Shown one piece after another: positions 1 through 10,608 of a stretch of DNA of 64,000 nucleotides. Location of the stretch: the NCBI GenBank assembly GCA_945862045.1, contig CAMAWR010000006.1, positions 1-64,000 of the forward strand, in the 5' to 3' direction. Position numbers and translations under genes: made by a program. A model generated the notes under the pieces. That model had not been told where the DNA came from. It did no database searches and worked only from the letters and a program-made list of their open reading frames with translations. Position 1 is the stretch's first letter, and every line of letters begins with the position of its first letter. This DNA comes from Bifidobacterium breve. GTDB taxonomy: Bacteria; Actinomycetota; Acidimicrobiia; Acidimicrobiales; Ilumatobacteraceae.

Positions 1-3000
1 CGTGCGCTGCTACAACGGTTGAGCCCGTCAGCACTCGAGTTTGAGCCGATCGTGATTCGTCGCGGTGCATCACTCGACCTCGACGCCATTGCCCTCACAC
101 TCGTGGAATGGGGATACATGCGCGAGCAACTCGCCGAGCATCGTGGCGAGTTTGCCCAACGTGGTTCGATCTTCGACGTCTTTGATGCCACCGCCGACGC
201 ACCCGTACGTGTGGAGTTGTGGGGTGACGAGGTCGAGCGCATCAGCACATTTTCGGTGAACAATCAACTCAGTACGGATGAACTCGGCGAAGTGGTGTTG
301 TATCCCGCGCGCGAGTTGATGATCAATGACCAGATTGCTGCGCGTGCCGAACATCTGAGCGCGCACGAGCCGTGGGGTCGCGAACAATGGGAGCGCATCG
401 CACAACGCAGCGGGTTCGAAGGCATGGAGAACTGGTTGGCATGGCTCGTCGACGACGAGACGACGCTGCTAGATGTGTTGCCTGAACGCGCGGGGCTCGT
501 GGTGTGCGACCCGGCATACCTGCGTTCACGGGCCCGCGAACTAGAAAAGGAGGAGCGGGCAGTGGCTGCGGCTCTCGCTTCCACGTGGTCCTTTGAGATC
601 AGCGAAAATATGCCGCGTCTGCACGTGGATGTCGACACGCTGCTGTCGCGCACCACTACCCCACTCGTGCTTTCGGTGACGTCACCCGGTTTGGGTGAGC
701 CAACTGAGAACGCCATCGATGTGGTAGTCAGCCGCTGGGGCTCACCAGCCAACACGAGCGAGCGTCTGGCTGAACGCCTACGCGATTTGTTGGCCATCAA
801 TTATCAGATCGTGCTCGCCTACGACAGCAACGAGTCGGCGATGCGGGTACGCCACGAACTGGCATCGAACGGCATCCCTGCGGTGTTCGCTGCGGTCGGT
901 GCGGTGCCGGCATCGGCGTTCACCACGAATGTGGTCACCGTCGTCGTGCAGTCGCTGCACGAGGGCTTCGTTCTACCGACGATCTCGCTCATCGTGGCAA
1001 CCGAGGCAGAAATCTCTGGTCGTCGTCTGACGCGGCGGCGTGCCCGGCGTCGTGGCGCAACGACGATGTTCGAAGACCTCAAGGCCGGCGACCATATCGT
1101 GCACGACGTACATGGCATCGGCGTGTTCGAAGGAATGGCGCGGCGCAAACTCGACGGTGTTGAACGCGACTTCCTGCAGTTGCGTTATGCCGACGGAAAC
1201 CTGTTCGTGCTCAGCGATCAGATCGACTTCGTGCGGCAATATGTCGGCGGCGACGCACCGCCACTCAACAAAATGGGGGGTGCCGACTTTGCGCGCATCA
1301 AACAGCGGGTGCGCAACGACCTGCGGGTCATCGCCCAGGAACTCGTCGTGTTGTACCAGCGACGACTGCACACCCCCGGGCACGCGTTCGGCCCCGACAC
1401 GCCCTGGCAGGCCGAGATGGAGGCTGGGTTCCCGTTCGTCGAGACACCCGATCAATTCGATGCGATCGTCGCCGTAAAACAAGACATGGAAGGTGCCAGC
1501 CCGATGGATCGCCTCATCTGTGGCGATGTGGGCTTCGGCAAAACCGAGATTGCGATTCGTGCCGCATTCAAATGCGTGCAGGACGGTAAACAAACTGCGG
1601 TGCTCGTGCCGACAACGCTGCTGGCTTCGCAACACATGGCCACGTTCGGCGAACGCTTCAAGCCGTACCCGATCAAGGTGGAAATGCTGTCGCGCTTCGT
1701 CAGCCCGACCAAGGCCAAACAGGTCATCGCTGGTCTTGCCACCGGCGAAGTTGATGTGGTGATCGGTACGCATCGCTTGTTGCAGGAAAATATCCGCTTC
1801 AAGAACTTGGGTCTGCTCGTGGTCGACGAAGAACAGCGATTTGGTGTGCAGCACAAAGAATCGATGAAGATGATGCGCACCAACGTCGACGTGCTCACCA
1901 TGTCGGCAACACCCATACCACGCACCCTCGAAATGAGCCTCGTCGGCATTCGGGACATGTCGCTGCTCAACACGCCACCAGCCGACCGACAACCGATTCG
2001 CACCTACGTAACCGGGTACGACAACCGTGTGGCTGCCGAAGCCATCCGGCGAGAGCTGTTGCGCGAAGGCCAAGTGTTTTGGGTTCACAATCGTGTCGGC
2101 ACCATCGAAGAACGCACCGAAGATCTGCGGCGTTTGGTGCCCGAAGCACGCATCACGTTTGCCCACGGGCAAATGGATGAGGCGATTCTGGAACGCACCG
2201 TGATGGATTTTTGGGACGGCAAATTCGATGTGCTGGTCTGCACGACCATCATCGAAAGTGGTATCGACATGCCCGCCGTCAACACGCTGGTGGTGGAAGA
2301 TGCCCAGCGACTCGGTCTTGGACAGTTGCACCAGTTGCGTGGGCGTGTCGGTCGCGCCGGGCAACAGGCGTATGCATTTTTGTTCCATCCCCGCGACGAA
2401 GTGCTGACCGAAATCGCCTACGAGCGTTTGAAGATGATCGGCGAGTCGACCGACCTTGGCAGCGGCTACAAGATCGCCCGTCGCGACCTGGAATTGCGTG
2501 GGGCGGGCAGCCTGCTCGGCGAACAGCAGAGTGGTCGCATCACCGCGGTCGGCTACGACCTGTACTGCCAGATGGTGAGTGAGTCGGTTGCCGAAATGAA
2601 GGGTGAGCCGATCACCACGCCGCTCGAACTGAAAATTGACATCCTCGTCGATGCCTACCTGCCGCACGACTACGTCGACTCCGAGGAGTTGCGCCTCGAT
2701 GCCTACCGCAAATTGGCGATGGTCTTCGACGACGACGCACTCGGCGCGTTGCGCGACGAGTGGGCCGATCGCTTCGGGCCACTACCGAGCCCGGCAACTG
2801 CCTTGTTGCGTATTGGCAACCTGCGGGTTGCATGTCATCGCGCTGCACTGTCGCGCGTGGTGGTGCAAGATGCGTCGGTGCGATTGTTTCCGGTGCGACT
2901 CAACACCGCTGCCGAAAATCGTGTCGACAGCATCACGCAAAGGAACTCGTACGACCGCGACGCACTCACCCTGCGAATCGATGTACCGAAAGGCGAAGGA

Positions 3001-3072
3001 GCGGTGGAATTTCTGCTTCGCATTCTGCCCCACATTTTCGTCGACGGCCCACCTTCAACATCCGACAACTAG
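1..3072 (+). CDS. mfd: Transcription-repair coupling factor Mfd (5' end missing)
   Basis: ATP-driven translocase that displaces RNA polymerase stalled at DNA damage and recruits UvrA. The frame is open from base 1 (first codons read R-A-L-L-Q-R), so the N-terminus lies outside the window; about 1,023 codons are present against roughly 1,150-1,200 in full-length members. Counting from the TTG at 19: the UvrB-like part occupies the first ~120 residues, the CarD-like polymerase-binding domain starts near 350 (GDHIVHDVHGIGVFEG), Walker A GDVGFGKT is at 502-509, the DEEQ box is near 602, and the GRVGRAG helicase motif is near 775. A C-terminal TRCF domain follows. The TAG stop doubles as part of a -10-like hexamer for the next gene. 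Confidence 0.97.
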   Translation, partial: RALLQRLSPSALEFEPIVIRRGASLDLDAIALTLVEWGYMREQLAEHRGEFAQRGSIFDVFDATADAPVRVELWGDEVERISTFSVNNQLSTDELGEVVLYPARELMINDQIAARAEHLSAHEPWGREQWERIAQRSGFEGMENWLAWLVDDETTLLDVLPERAGLVVCDPAYLRSRARELEKEERAVAAALASTWSFEISENMPRLHVDVDTLLSRTTTPLVLSVTSPGLGEPTENAIDVVVSRWGSPANTSERLAERLRDLLAINYQIVLAYDSNESAMRVRHELASNGIPAVFAAVGAVPASAFTTNVVTVVVQSLHEGFVLPTISLIVATEAEISGRRLTRRRARRRGATTMFEDLKAGDHIVHDVHGIGVFEGMARRKLDGVERDFLQLRYADGNLFVLSDQIDFVRQYVGGDAPPLNKMGGADFARIKQRVRNDLRVIAQELVVLYQRRLHTPGHAFGPDTPWQAEMEAGFPFVETPDQFDAIVAVKQDMEGASPMDRLICGDVGFGKTEIAIRAAFKCVQDGKQTAVLVPTTLLASQHMATFGERFKPYPIKVEMLSRFVSPTKAKQVIAGLATGEVDVVIGTHRLLQENIRFKNLGLLVVDEEQRFGVQHKESMKMMRTNVDVLTMSATPIPRTLEMSLVGIRDMSLLNTPPADRQPIRTYVTGYDNRVAAEAIRRELLREGQVFWVHNRVGTIEERTEDLRRLVPEARITFAHGQMDEAILERTVMDFWDGKFDVLVCTTIIESGIDMPAVNTLVVEDAQRLGLGQLHQLRGRVGRAGQQAYAFLFHPRDEVLTEIAYERLKMIGESTDLGSGYKIARRDLELRGAGSLLGEQQSGRITAVGYDLYCQMVSESVAEMKGEPITTPLELKIDILVDAYLPHDYVDSEELRLDAYRKLAMVFDDDALGALRDEWADRFGPLPSPATALLRIGNLRVACHRAALSRVVVQDASVRLFPVRLNTAAENRVDSITQRNSYDRDALTLRIDVPKGEGAVEFLLRILPHIFVDGPPSTSDN

Positions 3073-3075
3073 GGT
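3070..3075 (+). promoter_or_regulatory. Candidate -10 box TAGGGT for a leaderless lipoprotein transcript
   Basis: TAGGGT matches the actinobacterial TAnnnT -10 consensus. It ends exactly six bases before the GTG start at 3082, so transcription would begin on the start codon. It overlaps the mfd stop codon. The same spacing recurs before many genes in this window. Confidence 0.45.
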
Positions 3076-3081
3076 GAAATA

Positions 3082-3975
3082 GTGCGTTATCGCCTCGTAG
3101 CCATTTTTTTGCTCGCCAGCGGTCTCGTCTCATGTGGCACAACACAAAATGCAGCCACCGTCAACGGTGTGGGCATTCGCGCCGCAGATCTTGAGCAAAC
3201 CGTTGCCGACCTGGCGACTGCCGGACAAGGCGAAATCACCAACGGTGTCGCTGAGGCCACCACGGTGCGGGGCTTGCTCACTTCATTGATTCGTGCCGAA
3301 GCCACCAACCAGGTGATCGCCGCTTCCGGCGAGTCGATCACCGACACCGACCGAGCCACGGTGCGAGCCCAACTCGAAGAACAAGACCTGACCAGTGTTC
3401 CCGACACGTTGCGATCGTTGCTCATCGAACTGAATGTCGCCTCGGTAGTGCTCGGTCGCCTGCTGGCACCGAGTGCCGACATCATTGCCGAGCGATATGC
3501 CGACAACCCGAAATCCCTCGGCATGTTGTGCGTGCGTCATCTTGTCGTGAATGACGAATCGGTTGCGCGGACGGCGTTCGACGAACTCGGCACTGCACCA
3601 TCAGATGCGGAGTTCGCCACCGTTGCCGGGAAGTACTCGATCGAGGCAAACGCCAAAGAGTCGGGCGGTGCACTCACCGGTCAAACCAGCGACTGCATCG
3701 GCATCAACGAGTGGCAAACAGGCTTTGACCCCGACTTCGTTGCTGGTGCCCTAGCTGCTCGCACTGGTGTGCCGACGCGACCAGTCAAGTCGTCGTTCGG
3801 TTGGCACGTTATTTATATTCGTCCATTTACGGCCGTCGCCGAGAGCGTGTCAGCGAATCTTGCGACGGCACCTGGTGAGTTCCTCCTGCTTGGCGCACTT
3901 GCTGATGCCAAGATCACCGTTGCTTCTCGCTACGGACGCTGGAATCCGCTCGCAGGCAGCGTCGTCAAACCATAA
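3082..3975 (+). CDS. SurA/PrsA-like peptidyl-prolyl isomerase lipoprotein
   Basis: Predicted extracytoplasmic foldase anchored by lipid. Residues 1-18 form a lipoprotein signal: basic MRYR, hydrophobic core, then lipobox LVSC with Cys18 as the modified residue. A SurA-type N-terminal helical region (about 20-140, opening ATVNGVGIRAADLEQ) precedes a parvulin-like rotamase domain (about 150-265; CVRHLVVNDE, SGGALTGQ, SSFGWHVIYIRPF). Length (297 aa) suits the family. GTG start preceded by TAGGGT at leaderless spacing rather than a Shine-Dalgarno. It sits between mfd and mazG; in M. tuberculosis that slot holds the lipoprotein LpqU, a different family. Function is inferred from the fold; isomerase activity is not certain. 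Confidence 0.85.
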   Translation: MRYRLVAIFLLASGLVSCGTTQNAATVNGVGIRAADLEQTVADLATAGQGEITNGVAEATTVRGLLTSLIRAEATNQVIAASGESITDTDRATVRAQLEEQDLTSVPDTLRSLLIELNVASVVLGRLLAPSADIIAERYADNPKSLGMLCVRHLVVNDESVARTAFDELGTAPSDAEFATVAGKYSIEANAKESGGALTGQTSDCIGINEWQTGFDPDFVAGALAARTGVPTRPVKSSFGWHVIYIRPFTAVAESVSANLATAPGEFLLLGALADAKITVASRYGRWNPLAGSVVKP

Positions 3976-3980
3976 ATCCC

Positions 3981-5468
3981 GTGAGCCGTCCGGTTGTCAC
4001 CGTCGTCGGCCTTGGGCCGGGCCCGCTTGGGTTGGTCACGCAAGAAACTCGTGACGCGATTGCGGGTGCGACCACACGTTTCGTGCGCACGACGCGTCAC
4101 CCGAGTGCCAGCCTCGTCAATGATGCGACATCATTTGACGATGAATACGAACGTCACGACACGTTTGCCGAGGTATACGCAGCAATCGCCACCCGCGTTG
4201 CCGACGCAGCTTGGCGCGACGGGTCAGCGTTGTATGCGGTGCCTGGCTCACCAGGCGTGCTCGAAGATACGGTGCGACGTCTGCTCGCCGACCCGCGACT
4301 TGATGTACGCGTGCTGCCGGCGGTGGGCTTTTTGGATCTGGCGTGGTTGCGACTCGGCATCGACCCAATCGACACGGGTGTGCGCCTCGTTGATGCACAT
4401 CGCTTTGCTGAGGCGACCGCCAATGATCACGGGCCGTTTTTAGTGGCGCAATGTCATGCCGATTGGGTGTTGTCTGACGTCAAATTGGCGCACGAAGCAG
4501 CACGGGGTGACGAACGCGTGGTGGTGCTGCATCACCTTGGTTTGCTCGACGAACGCGTGGTGGAAACCACTTGGAAGGATATCGACCGGCTCGAGCCTGC
4601 GCACGGCCTGGTGGCCGACCATTTGACATCCATCTACATACCGCAACTTGCCGAACCGATTGCCGGCGAATTGGCACGACTGCACCGCTTGGCGCGCACG
4701 TTGCGCGAGCAGTGCCCGTGGGATCGTGAGCAGACACACGCATCCCTCGTGCGGTATCTCATCGAAGAAACATACGAGGTGGTTGACGCACTGAACAACC
4801 TCGATGCCGAGAACCCTGCCACCGACGATGCGCTCATCGAAGAACTCGGTGACCTGCTGTATCAAATTGAATTTCACACCACGATTGCCGAGCAACAAGG
4901 GCGATTTAGTCTGGCCGATGTTGCGCGGGCAACGCACGACAAATTGGTGCGCCGACACCCGCACATATTCGGTGACGCATCGGCCGCGACCGCCGATGAC
5001 GTGGTGAACACGTGGGACGAAATCAAACGGGCAGAACGTGCAACGCAGGCAACAAGTCAACCCGGCAGTCAGCCCGACTTCTTTGCGGGTGTGGCCCGCG
5101 CTGCCCCATCATTGTCGCTGGCCCAAAAATTGCAGAAGCGCGCTGCCGACGTTGGGTTTGACTGGCCTGATGTTGCGGGTGCCAACGCCAAACTCAACGA
5201 AGAAATCACCGAACTGCATGATGCTGCGCAAACCGGTGACCCCGATGCCATTCGTATGGAACTTGGCGATGTGCTCTTCAGCGTGGTGAATGTGGCGCGC
5301 AAACTTGGCCTGGATGCCGAGACCGCGCTGCGAGACGCCTCCGACAAATTCGTCGCTCGTTTTACCCGCGTGCAGCAACTGGCCACACAGCGCGGGTTGG
5401 AACTTACGAAGTGTGATCTTGCACAACTTGACGCACTGTGGGACGACGCCAAGCGCGAACTCGCCTGA
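3981..5468 (+). CDS. mazG: Tetrapyrrole methylase-like / MazG nucleotide pyrophosphohydrolase fusion
   Basis: House-cleaning NTP pyrophosphohydrolase with an N-terminal SAM-methylase-like domain (YabN-type arrangement, 495 aa; simple MazG is about 260). Residues 1-220 show the tetrapyrrole methylase start VVTVVGLGPGPLGL and a PGSPG loop. The first MazG domain (about 230-340) carries CPWDREQTH, LIEETYEVVDAL and EELGDLLYQIEFH. The second (about 375-485) carries KLNEEITELHDA and MELGDVLFSVVNVARKLG, so both E-rich metal motifs are present. The GTG start lies 5 bases after the lipoprotein stop, so the gene is probably cotranscribed with it. The methylase domain's substrate is unknown in this family. 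Confidence 0.93.
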   Translation: MSRPVVTVVGLGPGPLGLVTQETRDAIAGATTRFVRTTRHPSASLVNDATSFDDEYERHDTFAEVYAAIATRVADAAWRDGSALYAVPGSPGVLEDTVRRLLADPRLDVRVLPAVGFLDLAWLRLGIDPIDTGVRLVDAHRFAEATANDHGPFLVAQCHADWVLSDVKLAHEAARGDERVVVLHHLGLLDERVVETTWKDIDRLEPAHGLVADHLTSIYIPQLAEPIAGELARLHRLARTLREQCPWDREQTHASLVRYLIEETYEVVDALNNLDAENPATDDALIEELGDLLYQIEFHTTIAEQQGRFSLADVARATHDKLVRRHPHIFGDASAATADDVVNTWDEIKRAERATQATSQPGSQPDFFAGVARAAPSLSLAQKLQKRAADVGFDWPDVAGANAKLNEEITELHDAAQTGDPDAIRMELGDVLFSVVNVARKLGLDAETALRDASDKFVARFTRVQQLATQRGLELTKCDLAQLDALWDDAKRELA

Positions 5469-5491
5469 GTCTGCAACCAACGGCGAACTAG

Positions 5492-6775
<1,284 letters not shown>

Positions 6776-6847
6776 GCCGCCGGCACGCTCAGCACCTCTG
6801 CTGCCAGCGTCCCCCGAGATGCCGCGCTCAGCCGTCACAATAGAAGG

Positions 6848-7273
6848 GTGAACTTTCCGCTCGCATTTGCCACTCGGCTGCGGTCGTACACGATGCCCAT
6901 CGCCATCATCGTCATCATTGGGTTGACCATCACTTTTTTCATCGTGCCCGTGCGCACCTGGCTATCTCAACAAGATCTCTTGGACACCCGTACTCGGCAA
7001 TATGGTGCCTACGAAGAAGTCAACGATGCGTTGCAAGACGAAGTCGATGCACTATCAGTGCCCGAAGGTGTGCGCCAGGCGATTCGCTCGCAACTCGGAT
7101 ATTTGTTGCCCGACGAACGACGTATTCCACTATTGGCACAACCCGACGCACCCGTGACATTGCCGGCACGCTGGCCATACACCTTGGTGGCCGGCATCGT
7201 CGGGTTACGCGAAACACAACAAGTCGGTGTGGGGAACGGCAACCTTGACCTCTATGACCCGACACGCCCGTAA
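6848..7273 (+). CDS. FtsB/DivIC-like septum formation initiator
   Basis: Predicted bitopic cell-division protein. A cytoplasmic N-terminus (1-14) is followed by one membrane helix (about 17-36, IAIIVIIGLTITFFIVPV) and a short coiled coil (about 38-68), then a C-terminal region containing VRQAIRSQLGYLLPDERR, typical of actinobacterial FtsB-like proteins encoded next to eno. The GTG start is preceded by CACAAT with 6-base spacing. The AAGG immediately before GTG is too close to act as a Shine-Dalgarno. In Mycobacterium the next gene is DUF501; here about 14.9 kb of cox DNA intervenes. Confidence 0.85.
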   Translation: MNFPLAFATRLRSYTMPIAIIVIIGLTITFFIVPVRTWLSQQDLLDTRTRQYGAYEEVNDALQDEVDALSVPEGVRQAIRSQLGYLLPDERRIPLLAQPDAPVTLPARWPYTLVAGIVGLRETQQVGVGNGNLDLYDPTRP

Positions 7274-7319
7274 CATCCCAAACCCGTAAAATTCGAATCC
7301 CGTAACATCCGAATCCCGT
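7267..7319. repeat. 16-bp tandem repeat, 3.3 copies, at the ftsB/cox border
   Basis: Three consecutive 16-base units, CCCGTAACATCCCAAA, CCCGTAAAATTCGAAT and CCCGTAACATCCGAAT, followed by a partial CCCGT. The first unit contains the TAA stop of the ftsB-like gene. The array ends about 37 bases before the coxL start, immediately upstream of where a -35 would lie. It could be an operator array for a cox regulator or a replication-slippage scar at the insertion border. The sequence alone does not decide. Confidence 0.9.
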
Positions 7320-7343
7320 CGTGCACTTTTGCCCACACCCGAG

Positions 7344-7349
7344 TAACTT
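7344..7349 (+). promoter_or_regulatory. Candidate -10 box TAACTT for leaderless coxL
   Basis: TAACTT ends six bases before the GTG at 7356, the spacing expected if the start codon is the transcription start. The tandem repeat at 7267-7319 lies just upstream, about -89 to -37. Confidence 0.45.
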
Positions 7350-7355
7350 TGCAGC

Positions 7356-9626
7356 GTGACTGGCAGCATCCTTGGCAACCGCGTTCTACGCAAAGAAGAC
7401 CCTAAATTCCTCACGACCGGTGGTGTGTACGTCGATGACATGCACGCCGAACCACTTTTGGCGGGCGCTGCCCATGTCACCTTCGTTCGCTCACAAATGG
7501 CCCACGCCACGATTCTGGGCATCGATATCAGTGCAGCACTGCAGGCACCTGGCGTTATCGCAGTGCACACCGCAGCGTCGCTGAAGCTGGCGCCTGAAAC
7601 CTCGTCATACAACCCGGGCGTTTCGCGCACATTGTTGGCCAGTGACCGCGTGCGTTACGTGGGCGAACCCGTGGCAGTCGTGGTCACCGAGCATGCCAAC
7701 CAAGGTGAAGACGCCGCCGACTTGGTGGTCATCGACTACGAACCGCTTGAAGTGTTGATCGACATCGAAGCGGCGATGACATCGTCGACGCTCATCTACC
7801 CGGATGCCGGCAGCAACATTGCCGTCGATTCCACACTGTGGGGCATGCCCGATGTGACGGGTGACGATTTTTTCGCCGACTGCGAAGTGGTGGTGAAGGG
7901 TCGGTATATCAACCAGCGTTTGGCGCCATGCCCGCTCGAAGTGCGCGGTTCGGCGGTTGCCTGGGTCGACGGTCGACTGTTTCAGTGGATTTCCACGCAG
8001 CATGCCCAAGGCGTGCGCGACCAGATCAACAAAAGCGACTCCACCAGTCACGTGCGGGTGATCACCCCCGACGTCGGTGGTGGGTTCGGTGCAAAGATTT
8101 CGGCCTACCCCGAAGAAATCGTGTTGGGTCGCCTGGCACTCGCGGTCAATCGCCCATTGCGCTGGCGCGAAACCCGCAGCGAATCGATGATCTCGCTTGG
8201 TCATGGTCGCGCGCAATTGCAATACATCACCATCGGCGGCAACCGCGACGGCAAGGTGCTCGCCTACCGACTCGAAGCGATTCAAGATTCGGGCGCATTC
8301 GTGGATGTCGGCGCGGTATTGGCCCCCGCGTGCACTCGCCCGATGAGTAGCGGTGTGTACGCGATTCCAAAAATTGAATGTCGCACTAAGTCGGTGGTCA
8401 CCAACACCACACCAATCGTTGCGTACCGCGGTGCTGGTCGCCCCGAGGCCACTGCCGCCATCGAGCGAGCAATGGATATGTTTGCTGCCGAGATCGACCT
8501 CGACGCCGCCGAAGTTCGTCGCAAGAATCTCATCGGCAAGTTCATGCAGCCCCACACCACCGCCATCGGTCAGGAATACGACGTCGGCGACTACGAAGGT
8601 GCCCTCGACTTGGTGTTGGCCGCGGCGAACTATGCCGACCTGCGCAAAGAGCAAGCCACGCGTCGCGCGCGTGGCGACCGCAACCAACTCGGCATCGGTG
8701 TGAGCGTGTACGTCGAAATCACGTCTGGTGGCACCAACCACGAAGATGCCCGCATCGAAGTGTTGCCCGATGGTCGCGCAATCGTGTACACCGGCACGTC
8801 GCCGCACGGCCAGGGCCACGTGACCGCGTGGTCGATGATTGCGTCTGAACACACGGGCATCGCGATGGACAAAATCGACGTGGTGTGGGGCGACACCGAC
8901 CTCATCCCCGAAGGGCTCGGCACCTACGGCTCGCGCTCGTTGCAATTGGGCGGTGCGGCCGTGCACGAAACGGCGATCAAACTCGTCGAGCAGGCGAAAA
9001 TATTTGCTGCTTCGCAGTTGGAGGCCGCCGAAAGCGACATCGTGCTCGACAAAGAACGCGGCGTGTTCCATGTGGCGGGCACCCCGGCCAAGAGCACTTC
9101 GTGGGGCGACCTTGCATCGTCGCGGGCCAACGACGGCGGGCTCGGGTATGCACACCGATTCACCTCGGGTGGTGCCACGTTTCCGTTCGGTGCCCATGTT
9201 GCCGTTGTTGAAGTCGACACCGAAACCGGCAAGGTCACACACCTCAGGCAAATTGCCTGCGACGATGCCGGCACCGTGTTGAACCCGCTGTTGCTCGAAG
9301 GACAAATTCACGGTGGCATCGCCCAAGGTTCGGCGCAGGCCCTGCTCGAAGAATTCGTTTATGACGCCGACGGCAACCCAAAAACGGGCAACTTGGCCGA
9401 GTACGCGTTCATCTCGGCGGTCGAAGCACCGCAAATCGAACTCGTTGCCATGGCTACCCCCACCCCACGCAACCCGTTGGGGGCCAAGGGTGTGGGCGAA
9501 TCGGGCACCATTGGCTCGACACCAGCCGTGCAATCAGCAGTGGTCGATGCCGTTGCCCATTTGGGTGTGCGTCACATCGACATGCCGACGACGCCCGAGC
9601 GCGTGTGGCTGGCCATCAATCAGTAA
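7356..9626 (+). CDS. Form II CoxL-like molybdopterin-binding large subunit (first copy)
   Basis: Large catalytic subunit of a xanthine oxidase-family molybdenum hydroxylase. 756 aa. Seen: N-terminal ab hammerhead domain ([17 protein letters not shown]), cofactor loops [14 protein letters not shown] and [22 protein letters not shown], and C-terminal GAKGVGESG with the catalytic Glu. The active-site loop reads AYRGAGR at residues 356-362, the form II signature. Form I CO dehydrogenase has AYRCSFR with the Cys that binds Cu, so CO oxidation cannot be assumed. No coxS or coxM lies directly beside it. It may share those encoded at 12229 and 15081, or be an alternative large subunit. The GTG start has a leaderless-type -10. 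Confidence 0.92.
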   Translation: MTGSILGNRVLRKEDPKFLTTGGVYVDDMHAEPLLAGAAHVTFVRSQMAHATILGIDISAALQAPGVIAVHTAASLKLAPETSSYNPGVSRTLLASDRVRYVGEPVAVVVTEHANQGEDAADLVVIDYEPLEVLIDIEAAMTSSTLIYPDAGSNIAVDSTLWGMPDVTGDDFFADCEVVVKGRYINQRLAPCPLEVRGSAVAWVDGRLFQWISTQHAQGVRDQINKSDSTSHVRVITPDVGGGFGAKISAYPEEIVLGRLALAVNRPLRWRETRSESMISLGHGRAQLQYITIGGNRDGKVLAYRLEAIQDSGAFVDVGAVLAPACTRPMSSGVYAIPKIECRTKSVVTNTTPIVAYRGAGRPEATAAIERAMDMFAAEIDLDAAEVRRKNLIGKFMQPHTTAIGQEYDVGDYEGALDLVLAAANYADLRKEQATRRARGDRNQLGIGVSVYVEITSGGTNHEDARIEVLPDGRAIVYTGTSPHGQGHVTAWSMIASEHTGIAMDKIDVVWGDTDLIPEGLGTYGSRSLQLGGAAVHETAIKLVEQAKIFAASQLEAAESDIVLDKERGVFHVAGTPAKSTSWGDLASSRANDGGLGYAHRFTSGGATFPFGAHVAVVEVDTETGKVTHLRQIACDDAGTVLNPLLLEGQIHGGIAQGSAQALLEEFVYDADGNPKTGNLAEYAFISAVEAPQIELVAMATPTPRNPLGAKGVGESGTIGSTPAVQSAVVDAVAHLGVRHIDMPTTPERVWLAINQ

Positions 9627-9636
9627 GACTGTCGCA

Positions 9637-10608
9637 GTGAACAACACATCGAATACCGCACCGATCGTCGCTGAAAACCTGTCTCGTCACTTCGGTGATG
9701 TGAAGGCCGTTGATGGCATCAACCTCACGGTGAATCAGGGTGAGATCTTCGGCTTCCTCGGCCCCAACGGCGCCGGCAAGAGCACGGTGGTGCGCATTCT
9801 CACCACGTTGTTGGGACCAACAGGTGGCACTGCCCGAGTTGCTGGTTTTGATGTGGTCAAACAAGCCGACCAAGTGCGACGCAACATCGGGGTGGCACTG
9901 CAGGAAGCAGCGATCGACCCGCTCATGTCGGGATACGAATTGCTCGAGCTGCAGGCCGTGCTATACGGCATCGCCGCCAACAAGATGAAGCAGCGTGCCA
10001 ACGAGCTGCTCGAGCGTGTTGGCCTGACCGCTGCCGCAGATCGCCGTGTGTCGACTTACTCGGGTGGCATGCGCCGTCGGCTCGATCTTGCGTTGTCACT
10101 CATCCATCAACCTGCCGTGCTGTTTTTGGATGAGCCAACGACCGGGCTCGACCCGATGAGCCGTCTGACGCTGTGGGAAGAAGTGCGTCGTCTCAATCGT
10201 GAAGGCACCACCGTGATGCTCACCACGCAGTATCTAGAAGAAGCCGACCAACTTGCCGATCGCATCGCAATCATTGATCACGGCCACATCGTGCGCGAAG
10301 GCAAGCCGAGCGACTTGAAGCGCAGTGTGGGCGACCCGACGTTGCTCATCAACGTGTCACGCGAACAGAACGATCAAGCCAAGGTGGTGCTGGCGGCCTT
10401 CGGCGACATGCGCCCGACGGCCGAGGGCACGTTGGGTGTCGGGCTCAAAGGTGGCGCCGAACGAGTTGCCGAAGTGGTGCGCGCCCTCGACGAAGCGAAA
10501 ATCCTGGTCGAGCACCTCGAATTGAACCAGCCGAGCCTCGACGACGTGTTTGCTGATGCCACTGGTTACCGCCTCGAAGGGGCCGATAGTGCGCCGCAGG
10601 TCGACTGA
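9637..10608 (+). CDS. ABC transporter ATP-binding protein, DrrA family
   Basis: ATPase of an ABC-2 type exporter. 323 aa. Walker A GPNGAGKST starts at residue 42, followed by a Q-loop (GVALQEAAIDP), signature YSGGMRRRLDLALSL, Walker B VLFLDEPTTGLDP and H-loop region TTQYLEEADQLADRIAI. The C-terminal ~90 residues form the extra domain typical of DrrA-like daunorubicin-resistance ATPases (LNQPSLDDVFADATG near the end). The GTG at 9637 is chosen because it starts the recognisable domain and lies 10 bases after coxL; the frame stays open upstream only as antisense-like shadow inside coxL. The next two genes encode its permeases. The substrate is unknown. Confidence 0.92.
   Translation: MNNTSNTAPIVAENLSRHFGDVKAVDGINLTVNQGEIFGFLGPNGAGKSTVVRILTTLLGPTGGTARVAGFDVVKQADQVRRNIGVALQEAAIDPLMSGYELLELQAVLYGIAANKMKQRANELLERVGLTAAADRRVSTYSGGMRRRLDLALSLIHQPAVLFLDEPTTGLDPMSRLTLWEEVRRLNREGTTVMLTTQYLEEADQLADRIAIIDHGHIVREGKPSDLKRSVGDPTLLINVSREQNDQAKVVLAAFGDMRPTAEGTLGVGLKGGAERVAEVVRALDEAKILVEHLELNQPSLDDVFADATGYRLEGADSAPQVD

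Noticed and set aside
973-2667. 564-codon open frame antisense to mfd
   Set aside because: High-GC coding strands leave long antisense frames; no family resemblance, and mfd is certain.
7605-9533. 642-codon open frame antisense to the first coxL
   Set aside because: Histidine/arginine-rich shadow of a certain gene, no start signal.
9313-9636. Longer N-terminus for the ABC ATPase
   Set aside because: Lies out of frame inside coxL; the ATPase domain begins just after GTG 9637.
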